Assembly: GCF_001514065.1 (NCBI RefSeq)
Contig: NZ_KQ948425.1
Span: 624,519 to 688,518, forward strand
Length of the DNA stretch: 64,000 nucleotides
Direction: 5' to 3'
From: Streptomyces antibioticus
GTDB taxonomy: Bacteria > Actinomycetota > Actinomycetes > Streptomycetales > Streptomycetaceae
Positions 60,206 to 64,000 of the stretch are shown here, one piece after another; within the stretch, counting starts at the first letter, position 1, and the number at the start of each line of letters is the position of its first letter. The notes below the pieces were generated by a model. It was not told the origin of the DNA. It worked only from the letters and a program-made list of their open reading frames with translations, and searched no databases. A program made the position numbers and the translations under genes.

Positions 60206-61195
60206 ATGGAGCCGGACGGCCAGCACTCGTCCCCGCTGGTTCTGGAGCCCCTGGCGCAGCGCCTGCTCGACGCGTCCTCGGCGCCGCCGTTCCTCCACGA
60301 GCTGTCGCCGGCGGCCGGCCGTCAGGTCCTGAGGGAGTCCCAGGTCCAGCGGATCGAGGACTTCGCGGTGGACGCCGTGTTCCAGGTGGCGCCCGTCGGG
60401 CCGTCCGGGCTGGTGGGGTTCTGGCTGCTCAGACCCGCCGGATCCCGGGGGCCGCTGCCCGCCCTGCTCTACACCCACGGCGGCCGGTGGATGCTGGGCG
60501 ACGCGCACACCCACGCACGGCTGATCAGCGACCTCGTGATCGGTGCGGGGGTGGCCGCCGTCGTCCCCGAGTACAGCCGCACCCCCGAGGCGCACTACCC
60601 GGTGGCCGTCGAGGAGTGCTACGCCCTGCTGGCCTGGCTGGCCCGCAACGCCGGCGAATGGGACCTGGACGCCGACCGGTTGGCGGTCGCGGGGGACTGC
60701 GCCGGCGCCACCCTGTCCATCGCGCTCACCCTGCTGGCGAAGTCCCGCGGCGGCCCGCACCTCAGCGCCCAGCTGCTCTACTACCCGATCACCGACGCCC
60801 GTTGCGCCAGCGCCTCCCAACGGCAGTTCGCCAAAGGGTACTTGCTCACCAGGCAGGCCCTGCGCACCTATTGGCGTCACTACAGCGACGATCCCCGGCG
60901 GCTGGCCGAGCCGACCGCGTCCCCGGCGCGCGCGAGCACCGCCCAACTGGCTGGGCTGCCACCGGCGCTGGTGATCACCGCCGAGGCGGACGTGACACGC
61001 GACGAGGCGGAGCAGTACGCGCGACGGCTGCGCCGGGCGGGCGTCGAGGTGACCGCGACCCGCTATCTGGGCACCGTCCACGACTTCGTCTCCCTCACCG
61101 GCCTGCGCGAGAGCCCCTCGACCCGGGCGGCCGTACGGCAGGGCGCCGCCTTCCTGCGGGAGCGGCTCGGCAACGCGAACCAGTCGACCGACTGA
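60206..61195 (+). CDS. hormone-sensitive-lipase-type hydrolase with Cys nucleophile position
   Basis: A 329-residue cytoplasmic alpha/beta hydrolase. The oxyanion motif is HGGRW, the substrate cap lies at the N-terminus, the Asp region is ITAEADVTRDEAE and the His is in VHDF. The nucleophile elbow, normally GDSAG, reads GDCAGA with Cys165. It lies 22 bases after the LAL regulator 2 gene. A paralogue with the normal Ser starts at 63305. Whether Cys165 is catalytic (thiol hydrolase or acyltransferase) or inactivating cannot be told from sequence. Confidence 0.88.
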   Translation: MEPDGQHSSPLVLEPLAQRLLDASSAPPFLHELSPAAGRQVLRESQVQRIEDFAVDAVFQVAPVGPSGLVGFWLLRPAGSRGPLPALLYTHGGRWMLGDAHTHARLISDLVIGAGVAAVVPEYSRTPEAHYPVAVEECYALLAWLARNAGEWDLDADRLAVAGDCAGATLSIALTLLAKSRGGPHLSAQLLYYPITDARCASASQRQFAKGYLLTRQALRTYWRHYSDDPRRLAEPTASPARASTAQLAGLPPALVITAEADVTRDEAEQYARRLRRAGVEVTATRYLGTVHDFVSLTGLRESPSTRAAVRQGAAFLRERLGNANQSTD

Positions 61196-61220
61196 TGCCT
61201 GGGACGCCCGGCCCCAGGCA
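61196..61220 (+). terminator. short hairpin after the Cys-variant hydrolase
   Basis: An 8-bp stem (61196-61203 with 61213-61220) with a 9-base loop directly follows the stop and precedes the AraC start at 61232. Weak terminator or attenuator. Confidence 0.45.
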
Positions 61221-61231
61221 GGCTGACGGGT

Positions 61232-62242
61232 ATGTCAGCCTTCTACGATTCCTTCACGGAAGACGACTGCGCGGCGCAGGGGCGCGGCCAGGTGTTCTGC
61301 ACCCGTTCGGTGCCGCCCCGCGAGAGCCTTGAGTTCTGGCACGACGCGGTGTTCGCCACGCTCGTGGGGATGGACATCCGCACCCAGGGCGGTACGTACG
61401 ACGCCACGATGCGCACGGACCGCCTGGGCGACCTGCAAATCACGACGGTCGACTGCGACCCGGGAGAAGTGCACCGGAACGCAGACCGTGTGGCCCACGG
61501 GGACGGCACCCAGGTGTTCGTCGCCGTCCAGACCAGCGGCACCGCCCAGGTCGAGCAGGACGGCCGGTACACCGAGCTGCGGCCCGGTGACCTCGCTTTC
61601 TTCGAGACCGTACGCCCGTACCGCACGCGATTCCCGCAGCGGTTCCAGTTGAAGATCTTCGCCGTGCCCCGCGGCCTCCTCGGCCAGCCGGAAGCGGCCC
61701 TCGGACGGATCACGGCACGGGCCGTGCGCCCACGAGCCGGGCTCGCCGCGCTGCTGTCGCCGTTCCTGTCCCGCCTGGCGGACACCTCCGAGTCCTACTC
61801 GGGGCCGGTGGCCGACCGGATCGCCGAGAGCGCCGTCGGTCTGCTGGCCGCGGCCACCGCCCAGCAACTGGGCGAGGAACCGGCCGGGCTGCCCGGCGCC
61901 GAGCGGGTGCTGCTGCTGCGCGTGCAGCGGTTCGTCCGCTGGAACCTGGCGGACCCCGGCCTCACGCCCGCCGTCATCGCCCGGGCTCACGGCATCTCGG
62001 TGCGCTATCTGCACCGGCTGTTCGAGCAGGAGGGCACGACCCTCGGCCACTGGATCCGCCGCCTGCGGCTCCAGGAGTGCCGCAGGGAACTGACCGACAC
62101 CGCCGGGCTGGGCGCGGTCGCCCGCCGCTGGGGATTCAGCGGCACCGCGCACTTCGCCCGGGCGTTCCGCCGCGAGTACGGCACCTCGCCCACCGCCTGG
62201 CTGCTCGCCGAGCGCGACCGCCGCTGCCTGGAGCCGTCTTGA
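61232..62242 (+). CDS. AraC-family regulator (first of a coupled pair)
   Basis: A 336-residue regulator. The N-terminal AraC-binding-like domain (1-200) has the RxSLEFWHDAVF opening typical of NahR/Feruloyl-type AraC regulators and a cupin core (VQTSGTAQVEQDGR, ELRPGDLAFFET). Two helix-turn-helix units fill 230-330 (ARAHGISVRYLHRLFEQEG; ARRWGFSGTAHFARAF). Its stop overlaps the TTG start of the next AraC gene. Confidence 0.92.
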   Translation: MSAFYDSFTEDDCAAQGRGQVFCTRSVPPRESLEFWHDAVFATLVGMDIRTQGGTYDATMRTDRLGDLQITTVDCDPGEVHRNADRVAHGDGTQVFVAVQTSGTAQVEQDGRYTELRPGDLAFFETVRPYRTRFPQRFQLKIFAVPRGLLGQPEAALGRITARAVRPRAGLAALLSPFLSRLADTSESYSGPVADRIAESAVGLLAAATAQQLGEEPAGLPGAERVLLLRVQRFVRWNLADPGLTPAVIARAHGISVRYLHRLFEQEGTTLGHWIRRLRLQECRRELTDTAGLGAVARRWGFSGTAHFARAFRREYGTSPTAWLLAERDRRCLEPS

Positions 62243-63180
62243 GCGGGCCCGCGTGCGAGCAGCGGTCCTTCTCGCGCGCGTACGGCGACGTCGAACTGGT
62301 CACCCGTACCGACCCGGCTTCCTGGCGGGGCTCCCTGCGCCTGCTGCACCTGGGCATCCTCCAGATCGCGAGCGAGGAGACGGACGCCGTGGAGGTCGTA
62401 CGGACCACGCGGGACACGGCCGCGGACGGCCGCACGCATCTGTTCGCCCGCCTCCAACTGCACGGCAGCGCCCTGGTGTTCCAGGACGGCCGCCGCGCAC
62501 ACCTGCGCCCGGGAAGCCTGGTCTTCTACGACGCCGGCCGGCCGTTCAGCGTCGTGCTGCCGGAGGCGCAGCGGGCGCGGGTCCTGATGGTCCCCCGCCC
62601 GCTGCTGAGGCTGAGCGAGGCGGAGCTCCGCCGGATCACCGCGCAGGTCGTCGGCGACCCGCCCGACAGCCCGGCCGCGTTGCTGCTGCCGCTGCTGGAC
62701 GGGCTGGTGCGCGAGATCGACGCGGTCGCCCCGGCCGCCCGCGAGGAGCTCGCGCGTGCCGTCGCGGACCTCCTCGCGGCCTTGGCCGCCACCCGGTCGA
62801 CCGGCACGGAGGCGGCCGGCGCGGGGCCGTCGGCGGGGACCGGGCAGGCCGCGATGCTGGACCGCATCAAGGCCACCATCGAGGCCCGCCTGGCAGAACC
62901 GGAGCTCTCCCCCGGCGTCCTCGCCGCGGAGCACGGCATCTCCCTGCGCTATCTGCACAAGCTCTTCCAGGAGCGGGGCACCACGGTCGGCGGCTGGATC
63001 CGCCGACGCCGCCTTGAGGCGTGCCGGGCCGAACTCGCCCGCCCCTTGGCGGCCGACCGCACCATCGCCGCCGTGGCCGCCCGCTGGGGTTTCGCCAGCC
63101 CCACCCACTTCAGCCACGCCTTCCGCAAGGCGTACGGGGTGTCTCCCGTGCAGTACCGATCCCAGCGGCACGGTGGCTGA
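62239..63180 (+). CDS. AraC-family regulator (second of a coupled pair)
   Basis: A 313-residue paralogue of the preceding regulator. The TTG start at 62239 overlaps its stop (TTGA), the only in-frame start giving a full cupin domain. The ligand domain is shorter (LQLHGSALVFQDGRR, LRPGSLVFYDAGRPF) and the helix-turn-helix units match closely (AEHGISLRYLHKLFQERG; AARWGFASPTHFSHAF). Strict coupling suggests equal amounts and possibly a heterodimer. It is followed by a lipase-type gene. Confidence 0.88.
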   Translation: MSGPACEQRSFSRAYGDVELVTRTDPASWRGSLRLLHLGILQIASEETDAVEVVRTTRDTAADGRTHLFARLQLHGSALVFQDGRRAHLRPGSLVFYDAGRPFSVVLPEAQRARVLMVPRPLLRLSEAELRRITAQVVGDPPDSPAALLLPLLDGLVREIDAVAPAAREELARAVADLLAALAATRSTGTEAAGAGPSAGTGQAAMLDRIKATIEARLAEPELSPGVLAAEHGISLRYLHKLFQERGTTVGGWIRRRRLEACRAELARPLAADRTIAAVAARWGFASPTHFSHAFRKAYGVSPVQYRSQRHGG

Positions 63181-63304
63181 CGTACCTGCCGTGCACTGCC
63201 GGACCGGCACCGGTGCACTGGGGAGCAATCCGCCCCGGCCTCGCGGTTCTAGCGTCGTCATCGAGGCGCCCGCACAACGCATTCCGATTACTGAGGAGAA
63301 CCCC

Positions 63305-64000
63305 ATGTCCGACACCGTCGAGCCGGTCCAGCCGGTGCTGGAGCCGGCCGCCCAGGCCTTCGCCGACGCGACCGCCAACCCGCCGTACCTCTTCGATCTC
63401 GGTCCGGTGGAGGGCCGTAAGACGGTCGACGAGGTGCAGTCCGGGGACATCGCCAAGCCCGCCGTCGACGAGGAGTGGATCACCGTCTCCGGCGGACCCA
63501 CCGGCAGCGTCCGCGCTCGCATCGTCAAGCCCCAAGGCGCCACCGGCGCCCTCCCGGTGATCGTGTACATCCATGGCGCGGGCTGGGTGTTCGGCAACGC
63601 CCACACCCATGACCGGCTGGTGCGCGAACTCGCCGTCGGCGCGAACGCCGCGGTCGTCTTCCCGGAGTACGACCTCTCGCCCGAGGCCCGCTACCCCGTC
63701 GCGATCGAGCAGAACTACGCCGTCGCCCGCTGGGTCGTGGAGCAGGGTTCCTCGAAGGGCCTGGACGCCAGCCGGATCGCGGTGGCCGGGGACTCGGTGG
63801 GCGGCAACATGGCCGCCGCGCTGACCCTGATGGCCAAGCAGCGCGGTGACGTTCCCCTGGTGCAGCAGGTGCTGTTCTACCCGGTCACCGACGCGAGCTT
63901 CGACACCGCCTCCTACCACCAGTTCGCGACCGGCTACTTCCTGCGCCGGGATGCCATGCAGTGGTTCTGGGACCAGTACACGACCGACGAGGCCGAGCGC
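63305..64000 (+). CDS. hormone-sensitive-lipase-type hydrolase (3' end cut off)
   Basis: The first 232 residues of a cytoplasmic alpha/beta hydrolase; the frame runs off the window. The oxyanion motif is HGAGW and the nucleophile elbow is the canonical GDSVGG, in contrast to the Cys-bearing paralogue at 60206. FFEYD/SPEARYPVAIEQNYAV region and YPVTDASFDTASYHQF match the HSL family. GAGGAGAA precedes the ATG. Esterase on small acyl esters is the family activity; it is likely under the tandem AraC pair. Confidence 0.9.
   Translation, partial: MSDTVEPVQPVLEPAAQAFADATANPPYLFDLGPVEGRKTVDEVQSGDIAKPAVDEEWITVSGGPTGSVRARIVKPQGATGALPVIVYIHGAGWVFGNAHTHDRLVRELAVGANAAVVFPEYDLSPEARYPVAIEQNYAVARWVVEQGSSKGLDASRIAVAGDSVGGNMAAALTLMAKQRGDVPLVQQVLFYPVTDASFDTASYHQFATGYFLRRDAMQWFWDQYTTDEAER

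Noticed and set aside
57541..60207. Minus-strand frame of 888 codons opposite LAL regulator 2
   Set aside because: Mirror of the plus-strand regulator with no recognisable domain; the plus frame has Walker A, Walker B and LuxR helix-turn-helix.

Overview
The window is high-GC actinobacterial DNA with codon use, signal peptides, purine-rich ribosome binding sites, GTG/TTG starts and regulator families typical of Streptomyces. It is gene dense (about 50 protein genes, both edges cutting a gene). I saw no rRNA, tRNA, CRISPR array, insertion sequence or phage gene. All calls come from reading the sequence; no database search was run.

Layout. 1-7.4 kb: a galactan utilisation locus (two ABC sugar permeases, lipoprotein binding protein, GH42 beta-galactosidase, secreted GH30 endo-beta-1,6-galactanase with a ricin-type lectin domain), punctuated by GC-rich stem-loops. 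7.4-14.3 kb: housekeeping and stress genes, including a DGPF protein/ECF42 sigma factor operon with a recognisable ECF42-type promoter. 14.4-15.4 kb: a GAPDH. 15.5-26.1 kb: the most striking region. An acyl-CoA carboxylase beta subunit, a fatty acyl-AMP ligase, an ACP-KS-AT-ACP-TE polyketide synthase, an antigen-85-like secreted esterase, a PucR-type regulator and a cutinase-like esterase lie in one direction. These are the counterparts of mycobacterial AccD4, FadD32, Pks13, Ag85 and the cutinase-like Rv3802c, i.e. the mycolic acid condensation and transfer locus, in an organism type not known to make mycolates.

26-38 kb: secreted nuclease-like and teichoic-acid-type genes, an NlpC/P60 protein lacking its catalytic cysteine, a truncated and motif-less aryl-AMP ligase, and a two-component system. 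38-48 kb: small secreted proteins (including two tandem peptides ending C-x3-C-Y-Q), an FG-GAP protein, two tandem secreted propeller-like proteins, a second Ag85-like esterase, and a TetR/SnoaL divergent pair around a large palindromic operator. 48-54.7 kb: three tandem serine hydrolases (one with its SxxK motif destroyed) and a phytanoyl-CoA dioxygenase pair with an AraC regulator. 54.7-64 kb: two divergent giant LuxR-type regulators, two hormone-sensitive-lipase-type hydrolases (one with Cys in place of the nucleophile Ser) and two translationally coupled AraC regulators.

A theme is loss of catalytic residues in otherwise intact genes (NlpC/P60, AMP ligase, serine hydrolase, HSL hydrolase), which looks like repurposing of enzyme folds.
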